A stretch of 6,532 nt of DNA from Desulfobacteraceae bacterium (GCA_011390985.1 JAABRJ010000509.1:1-6532), one strand, 5' to 3'. Shown: positions 1 to 6,377, numbered from the stretch's first letter. A program made the numbers and translations. Notes: generated by a model not told the origin, from the letters alone.

Positions 1-387
1 CGGGGACCTGGTGGTCCTGGAGGCCGGCCGGCGTGCTTTTTTTCTTGGGGGTGGATACACCGGGTGGAAGATTGAGGTTGGGGGGGATTGTCAATTTGGC
101 GGTTTTGCCCCCTCATCCTCTCCGGTCGAAGTGGCTCTGGGAGACGCGTGTGCGTGAATTTTCTGGCGGACATTGGGCCGGCAATCCGGGGGTATTTTTT
201 ATGATCGTCATCAGAGGCTCAGGGCGCCACGCCTTCCCGAACCGCCGTTGGTTGCTTTTGTTGCTCAAGAATTGCCGTAGGAAGGGCCCTCGGGTGCTCG
301 CAGATGGATTTGACCATCGCTGGGTGCATCCTGATGAATTGGTGCCGCCTCGGTAACCAGTGAATCGTCCCACCCAAATTCAATGCG
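1..387. other. No supportable gene; unassigned region
   Basis: I see no convincing gene here on either strand. A plus-strand GTG-initiated frame (33-356, 107 codons) and two minus-strand frames are open, but none gives a recognisable protein. Their composition (many Arg, Trp and Gly) looks like translated non-coding GC-rich DNA. No good Shine-Dalgarno sequence precedes them. A plus frame is open from base 2 to a stop near 170 and could be the tail of a gene entering from the left, but its residues (beginning GDLVVLEAGRR) match nothing I know. A run of seven T at 36-42 follows GC-rich sequence, without a stem placed to make a convincing terminator. Confidence 0.5.
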
Positions 388-696
388 CTAATCGTAGGAA
401 TAAACCCTGTATTCGGTCGCCGCTCCCAAAACAGCATCAATCTTGCCCTCGACCGCCATTCGCTCCTTGTTGGCAAACCACCGCTCCCAATCCTCAACCG
501 ATTTCCACGTGCTGATCACCAGGTACTCATACGGGTCTGTCACGTTGCGCATCGTCTCGCCGGAAATATAGCCGGGTTGCCGAAAAGCCAGTTTCCTGGC
601 CTCGGCCAGCAGCGGGCCCAGCTGAGGCAACAGATCGGCTTCCATCCCGCCGTACAATCGGGGCATTTTTCTGAACATGAGCACGCGTATTGACAT
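388..696 (-). CDS. ABM-fold (antibiotic biosynthesis monooxygenase-like) small protein
   Basis: This gene encodes 102 residues, the usual size of a single dimeric alpha+beta barrel (ABM, Pfam PF03992-type) domain. The recognisable core is QPGYISGET (40-48), then EYLVISTWKSVEDWERW (57-73) and a C-terminal TEYRVYSYD strand, which is the typical PGY...G...STW pattern. Seen: the protein contains no histidine at all, so it lacks the His heme ligand of IsdG-type heme oxygenases, and heme degradation is unlikely. Family members include quinone-type monooxygenases and many proteins of unknown role; the substrate cannot be told from sequence. It is probably cytosolic, as no signal peptide or membrane segment is visible. 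The ATG at 694-696 is supported by a strong AGGAGG (plus-strand 702-707) five or six bases upstream. It lies 205 bp downstream of oadB on the same strand and probably has its own promoter. The family call is firm, the function unknown. Confidence 0.85.
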   Translation of the reverse strand: MSIRVLMFRKMPRLYGGMEADLLPQLGPLLAEARKLAFRQPGYISGETMRNVTDPYEYLVISTWKSVEDWERWFANKERMAVEGKIDAVLGAATEYRVYSYD

Positions 697-718
697 TTTC
701 CCCTCCTATGATTGGAGC

Positions 719-738
719 TTGACGATTTCGAAAAAGCC
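719..738 (+). repeat. Short intergenic repeat, copy A
   Basis: This 20-base motif (plus strand TTGACGATTTCG then AAAAAGCC) matches 6447-6468 at 17 of its 20 positions when two single-base gaps are allowed. It also resembles, in inverted orientation, 822-843. I recall similar AAAAAGTC/GACTTTTT-type motifs between genes in Desulfobacterota, but that is memory and was not checked. It lies just upstream of the ABM gene's Shine-Dalgarno sequence, so it would fall in that gene's leader or promoter. Confidence 0.45.
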
Positions 739-821
739 TCGTCTCCGTTGTTCTGTTTTGCTCTTTAGGACGGCGACCGATCCGATTGCGCCATTATCTG
801 AAATCGGTGCGTTTTGATCGT

Positions 822-843
822 GAGCTTTTTACACGTTCATGAA
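822..843 (-). repeat. Short intergenic repeat, inverted copy B (weaker)
   Basis: The plus strand reads GAGCTTTTTACACG and then TTCATGAA. This resembles the reverse complement of copy A (719-738), sharing the GCTTTTT core and the end at roughly 16 of 23 aligned positions. Copies A and B would be imperfect terminal inverted repeats of a segment of about 125 bp. The interior holds a further small dyad: CCGATT at 782-787 with AATCGG at 802-807, or ACCGAT at 776-781 with ATCGGT at 803-808. The segment could be a decayed non-coding mobile element, or the likeness could be partly chance. Confidence 0.35.
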
Positions 844-901
844 TTTTAGTTCGACCTTGCTTATGGTCAGCTGGCGGTCGCTTCCCTCACGTGAAGCTTG
901 G

Positions 902-2200
902 TTAAACCACCAGATTTTTCAACGTGAGCAAAACACCCGCGGCGACTGCCGATCCGATCACACCGGCAACGTTGGGACCCATGGCGAACATTAAAAGCAT
1001 ATTCTCAGGGTCTTCTTCCATCCCGAGTTTTTGACTGACACGGGCCGCCATGGGTACCGCGGAAACACCGGCCGAACCGATCAGCGGGTTGATTTTGATG
1101 GTCGAGAAGCGGTTCATGAGCTTGGCCATCAAAATACCCGAGGCGGTCCCGATGCCGAAAGCAATCACCCCGAGAAACAAGATTCCCAATGTCTCCAGAT
1201 TCAAAAAACTTTCTGCGGACAACCGAGAGCCAACCCCCAGCCCGAGAAAGATTGTGACGATGTTGATCAGGGCGTTTTGTGTCGTTTTGGAAAGTCGCTC
1301 GACCACCCCACACTCTCGCATCATGTTGCCGAACATGAAAAAGCCGATCAGGGGAGCAGCCGAGGGCAGAAAAAGCATACATAGCCCGAGGACGATGAGC
1401 GGGAAAACGATCTTTTCCGCTTTGCCCACGTAGCGCAATTGGGTCATGCGGATTTTCCGCTCAGCGGGGCTGGTTAACGCGCGCATGATGGGCGGCTGAA
1501 TGATGGGGACCAGGGCCATATAGGAGTATGCCGCCACCGCAATGGCACCCAATAGATCGGGAGAAAGCTGGCTGGCCAGAAAGATCGCCGTGGGGCCGTC
1601 GGCTCCGCCGATAATGCCGATGGAGGCCGCGTCAAAGAGGTCAAAGTGAATTCCAGGTACGATTTCAGTCAGCACCAGCGCGCCGATAAGCGTGCTGAAA
1701 ATGCCAAATTGCGCAGCGGCCCCCAGGAGTGCGGTTTTCGGGTTGGCGATCATGGGACCGAAATCGGTCATGGCACCGACGCCCATGAAGATCAGCAGCG
1801 GAAAGACCCCGGTTTTGATGCCGATTTGATATATGTAGTCAATAATTCCGCCCGGGTTCGCGATGCCGGCCAGGGGGATGTTGGCCAGGATGCAACCAAA
1901 GCCCATGGGTACCAACAGCAACGGCTCGAACCCTTTGTTGATCGCCAGAAACAGCATCAGCAGCCCCACGCCGGCCATCAAGATGCTGCCGATCCCTTCG
2001 GTCCATTTGCCCGAGGCGGGGCTGAGGTAGCCGAAAAGCCCGGTTGATTTAGCGAACTCGGTCACCATGGCCCCCATGGGGGCCAATTCCTGCCGCGTGG
2101 CCGGCACTTCCGCCGACGGGGTCCCGGCCAGGGCCAAGGCGGAAGGGAACAGCAGGAAAAAAACGAGCGCGAAACCGATTGCCACTTTTTTATTGCGCAT
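902..2200 (-). CDS. oadB: Na+-translocating decarboxylase beta subunit (OadB type)
   Basis: This is the membrane subunit of a biotin-dependent Na+ pump. It decarboxylates carboxybiotin presented by the alpha subunit and couples this to Na+ export. The 432 residues match the family's usual length and contain many membrane segments from about residue 68 onward. Diagnostic motifs are GVGAMTDFGP (140-149), IGGADGPTAIF (197-207), NPLIGSAGVSAVPMAAR (371-387) and AMGPNVAGVIGSA (406-418). Residues shown by mutagenesis to matter in the Klebsiella protein (D203, Y229, N373, S382, R389) correspond to D201, Y227, N371, S380 and R387, so the pump looks intact. Unusually, residues 1-26 form a basic then hydrophobic signal-like stretch ending ALALAG, followed by a polar linker of about 40 residues. 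The start has AGGAG (plus-strand 2209-2213) eight bases upstream. It lies 16 bp after oadA. By sequence alone the beta subunits of methylmalonyl-CoA and glutaconyl-CoA pumps look alike; the neighbouring alpha subunit points to the oxaloacetate type. Confidence 0.93.
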   Translation of the reverse strand: MRNKKVAIGFALVFFLLFPSALALAGTPSAEVPATRQELAPMGAMVTEFAKSTGLFGYLSPASGKWTEGIGSILMAGVGLLMLFLAINKGFEPLLLVPMGFGCILANIPLAGIANPGGIIDYIYQIGIKTGVFPLLIFMGVGAMTDFGPMIANPKTALLGAAAQFGIFSTLIGALVLTEIVPGIHFDLFDAASIGIIGGADGPTAIFLASQLSPDLLGAIAVAAYSYMALVPIIQPPIMRALTSPAERKIRMTQLRYVGKAEKIVFPLIVLGLCMLFLPSAAPLIGFFMFGNMMRECGVVERLSKTTQNALINIVTIFLGLGVGSRLSAESFLNLETLGILFLGVIAFGIGTASGILMAKLMNRFSTIKINPLIGSAGVSAVPMAARVSQKLGMEEDPENMLLMFAMGPNVAGVIGSAVAAGVLLTLKNLVV

Positions 2201-2216
2201 CCTTGAATCTCCTGGC

Positions 2217-3998
2217 CTAGGATATCGTCGCGACCAGTTGTTCGGGTTTCACGACCTGGTCTTTTTCCACCTCGATGGATGCGACCGTACCATCGCAAGG
2301 GGCGACCACCGGTGTTTCCATTTTCATCGCCTCCAGGACCATCAGGGTGTCGCCCTGATGCACGCGGTCGCCAACCGCGACAAAGATCTCGTAAACAATG
2401 CCCTGCAGCTTGACCTTGACATCCACCGCGTTGACTGCTTTGCCGGTGGCGGCGGGTTGCACCTTTTTAACTTCGCCGGTGGTCGCTTCGACCGTAACTT
2501 GGTAGGCTTTGCCTTCCACGGTCACCGTGTAGTCGGCCGGACCGGTCATCGCCGGTGTTGACGGTGATGCGGCGACGGGTGCCGCCTTTTCGGTTTGAGC
2601 GGATACCTTGCGCACATTGATGGGCTTTTTGCCCTTCAGAAAGTCCAATCCCTTGTTGCCGCCCGGGGTCTCCAGCGCCCCCACGATGAAGATGTTTTCA
2701 TCTGTGACGGGCAGGCCCTCTTTTTCAAGAATCTTTTTTGCTTTGGGAATGCCCGGTTCAAGGACATCCAGGGGATCTCCTGTGAACATCGGCTTGCCAA
2801 GCTGCGCTTCGGCAAGCCGGACAATTTCCGGATCAGGTGCCACGGGTGTGCGGCCGAAGTAGCCCAGGACCATTTTCCCGTAGCCATCCGTTATCTTTTT
2901 CCATGGCCCCTGGGTCACGTTGGCGTAGGCCTGCTGGAAATAAAACTGCGATACGGGGGTGACTGATGTGCCGAACCCGCCGCGCGCCACACATTCGGAC
3001 ATGGCCTCGATAACCTTGGGGTAGAGATCGAGGGTTCCGGTGTCCCGCATCATCATGGTGTTCGCGGTCAATGCGCCCCCCGGCATGGGCGACAGGATGA
3101 CTTCAGACGATATGCGCTGGGATTCAGGGGGAAAGAAATAATCCTGCAGACAGTCCTGCAAAACCCGGTTGGCTTGCATTACTTTGGCGACATCGATATC
3201 CAGGGTGTACTCCGTACCCTTGAGAGCGTGCCATAAGGAGAGTATATCCGGCTGGCACGTGCCGCCCGACAGGGGGGAGCGGGCCAGGTCGACGCCGTCG
3301 CAGCCTGCCTCGATGGCCGCTTTGTACTGCGTGATGCCCACGCCGGCGGTTTCATGGGTGTGTGCCCAGATGATCACATCGTCTCCCAGGAGTGCGCGGG
3401 CGGCTTTGATGGTATCGTAGAACTTTTTGGGGTTGGATGTGCCGGATGCATCCTTGAAGCAGATGGAATCATACGGCAGCCCCGAGTCCAAGATCTCCCG
3501 AAGCGTTTTGATGTAAAACGGCGCGTCGTGGGCGCCCGTGCAGCCCGGCGGAAGCTCCATCATGGTGACGGAAACCTGGTGGTGCAAACCGGCATCGGCA
3601 ATGCATTGCCCCGAGTATATGAGATTGCGGACGTCATTCAACGCATCGAAATTGCGGATGTGCGTCATTCCGTGTTTTTTAAACATCCTGGCATGAAGGT
3701 CGATCATGTCTTTCGGTTGCGCCGAAAGCGCCACCACATTGATTCCCCTGGCAAGGGTCTGAAGGCTTGCGGCCGGCCCCGCGGCTGCGCGGAAACGGTC
3801 CATCATGTCAAAAGCCGATTCGCCGCAGTACATGAAGAGGGCCTGAAAACGCGCCCCGCCGCCCGCCTCCATGTGCTCGATGCCGGCATCAACAGCCGAT
3901 TCCACAGCAGGGATGAAATCATCGGTCAGTGCGCGGGCGCCGAATACCGACTGGAACCCGTCACGAAGAGAAGTGTCCATAAAACGAATTTTTTTCAT
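2217..3998 (-). CDS. oadA: Biotin-dependent decarboxylase alpha subunit (OadA-like carboxyltransferase plus biotin domain)
   Basis: This 593-residue subunit transfers a carboxyl group from a keto acid, probably oxaloacetate giving pyruvate, to its own biotin. Domains: an HMGL-like TIM-barrel carboxyltransferase (about 4-270), the conserved PYC/OADA domain (about 280-460), an Ala/Pro-rich linker (about 466-487), and a C-terminal part ending in a biotinyl domain (about 523-593). Biotin attaches to K559 in EAMKM, 34 residues from the end. Expected active-site residues are present: D13, H213 and H215 as metal ligands, K182 catalytic, R12, Q16 and R115 for substrate, and T311 in PGGALT, equivalent to the catalytic Thr of pyruvate carboxylase. 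The surroundings are divergent: RDGFQS instead of RDAHQS, FKDASG instead of IKDMAG, and GGTCQP after the barrel. No biotin carboxylase lies alongside, which favours a decarboxylase over pyruvate carboxylase subunit B. The Shine-Dalgarno sequence is weak (GGTG, seven bases upstream). It lies 47 bp after oadG. Confidence 0.88.
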   Translation of the reverse strand: MKKIRFMDTSLRDGFQSVFGARALTDDFIPAVESAVDAGIEHMEAGGGARFQALFMYCGESAFDMMDRFRAAAGPAASLQTLARGINVVALSAQPKDMIDLHARMFKKHGMTHIRNFDALNDVRNLIYSGQCIADAGLHHQVSVTMMELPPGCTGAHDAPFYIKTLREILDSGLPYDSICFKDASGTSNPKKFYDTIKAARALLGDDVIIWAHTHETAGVGITQYKAAIEAGCDGVDLARSPLSGGTCQPDILSLWHALKGTEYTLDIDVAKVMQANRVLQDCLQDYFFPPESQRISSEVILSPMPGGALTANTMMMRDTGTLDLYPKVIEAMSECVARGGFGTSVTPVSQFYFQQAYANVTQGPWKKITDGYGKMVLGYFGRTPVAPDPEIVRLAEAQLGKPMFTGDPLDVLEPGIPKAKKILEKEGLPVTDENIFIVGALETPGGNKGLDFLKGKKPINVRKVSAQTEKAAPVAASPSTPAMTGPADYTVTVEGKAYQVTVEATTGEVKKVQPAATGKAVNAVDVKVKLQGIVYEIFVAVGDRVHQGDTLMVLEAMKMETPVVAPCDGTVASIEVEKDQVVKPEQLVATIS

Positions 3999-4045
3999 GA
4001 TCGTTCACCATTTTCAAAAATATAATTGGCTAAAATAAAACCTTT

Positions 4046-4327
4046 TTACCTAACCAGCAGTGTGCGGGCACGATGCGCGGCGATAGCCGCGCTGATGACG
4101 GCAACCAGCACTTCATCCGTCGATTTGGTGGTAAGGGATCGCCTTCTTTTTAGCAGCGTGGCGGCTTCCATCTCGGCCTGCTCCCTGGCATTGGCTGCGG
4201 ATAGGAACCGGAAGGAAATATTAACGCAAAAGACCAGGAGCAGCAGGAAAAGAAACACCACTGTCATTCCCAGAAACGTAAGTTTGATTCCAGCGATAAT
4301 CATGATCAGCCCTATCCGGTCATTCAC
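4046..4327 (-). CDS. oadG: Na+-pump decarboxylase gamma subunit (OadG-like)
   Basis: The gene encodes a small single-pass membrane protein, 93 residues from the GTG start. One long hydrophobic segment (about 7-38, with the family-typical LGMTVVFLFLLLL) is followed by a charged cytosolic part and a C-terminal DEVLVAVISAAIAAHRAR helix typical of OadG. The family anchors alpha to the beta pump and helps assembly; the Klebsiella protein binds Zn2+ through its C-terminal part. One His (H85) is present here. Gene order gamma-alpha-beta is that of classical oad operons, which supports this call for a poorly conserved protein. The start is uncertain. GTG at 4325-4327 gives the usual spacing to the GM of the membrane segment but has no Shine-Dalgarno sequence. 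ATG at 4301-4303 (85 residues) has a weak AGGG six bases upstream and would better fit the predicted short leader. Confidence 0.85.
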   Translation of the reverse strand: MNDRIGLIMIIAGIKLTFLGMTVVFLFLLLLVFCVNISFRFLSAANAREQAEMEAATLLKRRRSLTTKSTDEVLVAVISAAIAAHRARTLLVR

Positions 4328-4403
4328 GATTTGAGTTTAAAGGAGTCAATTAATTAGATCAAATTATCAAGACCCATCAAAATAGTCAATTTAAGAAATC
4401 GTG
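4325..4403. repeat. Inverted repeat framing the oadG promoter and start
   Basis: CACGATTT at 4325-4332 is perfectly complementary to AAATCGTG at 4396-4403. A further possible pairing is TTAAA (4337-4341) with TTTAA (4390-4394). The same segment carries AGTCAATT twice, at 4344-4351 and 4384-4391, exactly 40 bp apart. The arms bracket the candidate oadG promoter, and the left arm overlaps the GTG codon. They could be operator half-sites, element ends, or coincidence in AT-rich DNA; no known operator is recognised. Confidence 0.4.
4353..4380 (-). promoter_or_regulatory. Candidate sigma-70 promoter for oadGAB
   Basis: On the minus strand TTGATG (plus 4375-4380) and TCTAAT (plus 4353-4358) are separated by 16 bp, which is close to the -35/-10 consensus. 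Overlapping alternatives are TTGACT (4384-4389) with GATAAT (4363-4368), 15 bp apart. Either lies in the most AT-rich stretch between mltD and oadG, downstream of the mltD terminator, where an operon promoter is expected. A start site near 4346 would leave only about 20 to 40 bases of leader. Confidence 0.4.
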
Positions 4404-4520
4404 ATTCGGTCGTCCAAAAGTCTCGTCAAATCCGAGCGGAAGGGACGACAAGACCCCACCCCATCAGTCAGAGCCATTCATCTGCGGCCGGCCCGATCTC
4501 TGCCGGGAGCCCAAAATTAT

Positions 4521-4547
4521 AAAGCCCCCGCGGTTGGCGGAGGCTTT
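4521..4547 (-). terminator. Intrinsic terminator of mltD
   Basis: The stem is 11 bp (4521-4531 with 4537-4547) around a five-base loop. In the minus-strand transcript all pairs form, counting one G-U, and the stem is followed by an AU-rich tail (UAUAAUUUUG) after the UUU of its base. It begins about 48 bases after the mltD stop codon and separates mltD from the oad operon. Read on the plus strand the stem has a C-A mismatch and a short T tail, so it is best assigned to the minus strand. Confidence 0.8.
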
Positions 4548-4595
4548 TGGGGTTGTGCGGCAACAGTGCGAACGGGGGGCGGAGGAGGCTAAACC

Positions 4596-6365
4596 TCAGT
4601 TCTCGACCAGCACCACCTGACCAGGGAATATCTTGCTGTGGGTCGCCATTTTGTTGAGTCGCAGGAACTGCTTGAGGGTAATGTTATTTTGCTGGGCAAT
4701 CTTGAACGGGGTATCCCCCTTTTGGACCCGGTAGGTCCGGGCGTTTCCATCTTTGGCTGCCGTGCGGCCGGTTTCCCCGACCTTCAACACCTGACCGACG
4801 TAGAGGTGGGTACCGGGGAGTTTGTTCAATTTCTGGATTTTGACGGCCGTGGTATCATAACGCTTGGAGAGGTTCCAGAGGGAGTCGCCCCTTCGCACCA
4901 CATGGGTGGTGGCCTTCGGGGTGGCACCGGAGGGTGTGGCGTTTGCCAACCCGATCGCCCCCTGTACGGGGATTTTAAGCCGTGCGCCGGTTACGATATG
5001 GCGGCTTTTCTGCAAGTTGTTGGCTCGCATGATTTTTTCGACGCTGGTGTGATAGCGCAGGGCAATCGATGAGAGGCTTTCGCCGGGGCTCACCCGGTGA
5101 TAGGCATAGGTATGCGTCGGGCTCGGTGCCGTTGAGAGCGGCACCTTGTCGATGCTGGCAAGCAGAAGATCGCTTTTTTCGGGCGGAACTCGAAGCGAGT
5201 AGCTGTCGGAAGGCAGGATCTTGAACCGTAATTCGGGGTTCAGGGCCTGCAGGTCTTGCTCGCTGACACCGATTTGCAGGGCGATATCCCGAAGGTGCGC
5301 CTGGCGTTGGACCGTCACGGTTTCAAAGGGCAAGGGTGAATAGGTCGGGATGCGGTTCAAACCATATTTTTCAGGGTTGCTGACGATGTGCAGGGTGGCC
5401 AGAAAGCGGGGCACATAGCGAGCGGTTTCGCGGGGAAGCCTTTCATAGAGATCCCAGAAGTTGTCGAGGTAATTGACGTTCTGATCACGGATGACCCGCA
5501 GGACCCGTCCTTCGCCGCAGTTGTAGGCGGCCAGCACGGTCGTCCAGTCGCCAAAGATCTGGTGCAGTTCTCTGAGATAGTCGATGGCTGCGGTTGTAGA
5601 CCGATAGGGGTCCAAACGCTGATCGACATAGCGGTCGCGGTTGAGGCCAAACTTGTATCCGGTCGAGGGAATGAACTGCCAGAGACCCAGCGCGCGTGCC
5701 TTGGAAAGGGCGCCTACCTGGTAGCCACTCTCGATCAAGGGCAGCCACGAGAGCTCCTCGGGCAGCCCGACTTCTTTCAGGGCCTCGACGATGTAAGGGC
5801 GATATAGCCCCGAGCGCCGATAGGACTCTTCGAAAAAATTTTTTTCGGCACCGCGGGTGAAGCTGTCGATTTCATATTGGACATGGGTGTTCACTATCAC
5901 CGGGATGGCATTGTGACTGCCGGTGACCACGATATTGCGGGAGGCATAAATCTCGAGGATCCGTTTGGAGATCATAAACCGCAGATCTTCCTTCTGCTGG
6001 GTCACCTTGGCGTTGTCTTCGGTATCGACCTTTAGTATATTATCATAAGCTTGATCGAGCGCGTCGATGGCCTTTTCCAGTTCCCCCTCCTGCCATGCGT
6101 CCTGGGCCATCTGACATAAATCAAGGGCGTCGTCCAGAGTGGTTTGGATTTTTTTGTTTTCCGAGAGGTCGCGGGCCGCAGCGCTGGTGTTCAATCGGTC
6201 GCCTTTAAACCCCTGTGCACCGGCGTCGGTTTGCTCTAACCCGTCGGTGGTTGTCGCTGCGGTGAGGTCGGGTCCGGCCGCGGGGCCAGCGGGCGCCAGA
6301 TGACTGCACCCAGCGAGGGCCAACAGGAAAGAGAGGAGTAAGGCGTACAAGACGGTTTTTTTCAA
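4596..6365 (-). CDS. mltD: MltD-like lipoprotein lytic transglycosylase with LysM domains
   Basis: This 589-residue murein hydrolase cleaves the MurNAc-GlcNAc bond to a 1,6-anhydro product. Seen: a lipoprotein signal with lipobox LALAGC (Cys20). The next residue is Ser, not Asp, which suggests the outer membrane by the E. coli sorting rule. Then come a low-complexity linker, a TPR-like helical pair (about 76-112), and a transglycosylase domain (about 175-335) with catalytic Glu212 in LIESGY, GLWQFIPSTG (227-236) and AAYNCGEGRV (279-288). The C-terminus has a degenerate LysM-like segment (about 349-394) and three clear LysM domains (about 420-466, 487-528, 544-587) for glycan binding. E. coli MltD is shorter (about 450 residues, two LysM). 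The start is TTG (plus CAA 6363-6365): it gives a complete lipoprotein signal and has GAGGG seven bases upstream, and no Met follows until residue 131. The gene appears monocistronic, with its own terminator. Confidence 0.92.
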   Translation of the reverse strand: MKKTVLYALLLSFLLALAGCSHLAPAGPAAGPDLTAATTTDGLEQTDAGAQGFKGDRLNTSAAARDLSENKKIQTTLDDALDLCQMAQDAWQEGELEKAIDALDQAYDNILKVDTEDNAKVTQQKEDLRFMISKRILEIYASRNIVVTGSHNAIPVIVNTHVQYEIDSFTRGAEKNFFEESYRRSGLYRPYIVEALKEVGLPEELSWLPLIESGYQVGALSKARALGLWQFIPSTGYKFGLNRDRYVDQRLDPYRSTTAAIDYLRELHQIFGDWTTVLAAYNCGEGRVLRVIRDQNVNYLDNFWDLYERLPRETARYVPRFLATLHIVSNPEKYGLNRIPTYSPLPFETVTVQRQAHLRDIALQIGVSEQDLQALNPELRFKILPSDSYSLRVPPEKSDLLLASIDKVPLSTAPSPTHTYAYHRVSPGESLSSIALRYHTSVEKIMRANNLQKSRHIVTGARLKIPVQGAIGLANATPSGATPKATTHVVRRGDSLWNLSKRYDTTAVKIQKLNKLPGTHLYVGQVLKVGETGRTAAKDGNARTYRVQKGDTPFKIAQQNNITLKQFLRLNKMATHSKIFPGQVVLVEN

Positions 6366-6372
6366 AATAGAA

Positions 6373-6377
6373 CCCTC
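6373..6377 (-). promoter_or_regulatory. Ribosome binding site fixing the TTG start of mltD
   Basis: GAGGG on the minus strand lies seven bases before the TTG codon. No ATG or GTG in frame near the lipoprotein signal competes with it, so it settles the start of the transglycosylase gene. Confidence 0.65.

Noticed and set aside
4..43. Possible plus-strand terminator (GGACC-TGGT-GGTCC stem and a later T run)
   Set aside because: The stem at 4-17 is about 18 bases away from the T run at 36-42, and the GC palindrome in between cannot form a proper loop.
33..356. Plus-strand GTG-initiated frame of 107 codons at the left edge
   Set aside because: No ribosome binding site, no recognisable domain, and a composition like translated non-coding DNA. 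The frame is open even upstream of the GTG.
851..897. Possible terminator of the oad operon (GCTTC/GAAGC at 880-897 and CGACC/GGTCG nearby)
   Set aside because: The stems are only five base pairs, with large loops and no following U tract on the minus strand, so I do not call a terminator.
2217..3998. Alternative naming as pyruvate carboxylase subunit B or transcarboxylase 5S
   Set aside because: Adjacent beta and gamma Na+-pump subunits, a biotin domain in the same chain and the absence of a biotin carboxylase subunit favour a decarboxylase alpha subunit, though substrate remains open.
3354..4025. Long plus-strand frame of 223 codons
   Set aside because: It lies wholly antisense to the well-supported oadA gene and its leader. 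The residues resemble nothing, as expected of a shadow of GC-biased codons.
4026..4334. Plus-strand frame of 102 codons antisense to oadG
   Set aside because: It mirrors oadG and encodes no membrane or domain pattern, whereas the minus-strand product is a typical OadG protein in the expected operon position.
4401..4592. Small plus-strand frame between oadG and mltD
   Set aside because: It runs through the mltD terminator hairpin and has a low-complexity Gly-rich end, with no ribosome binding site.
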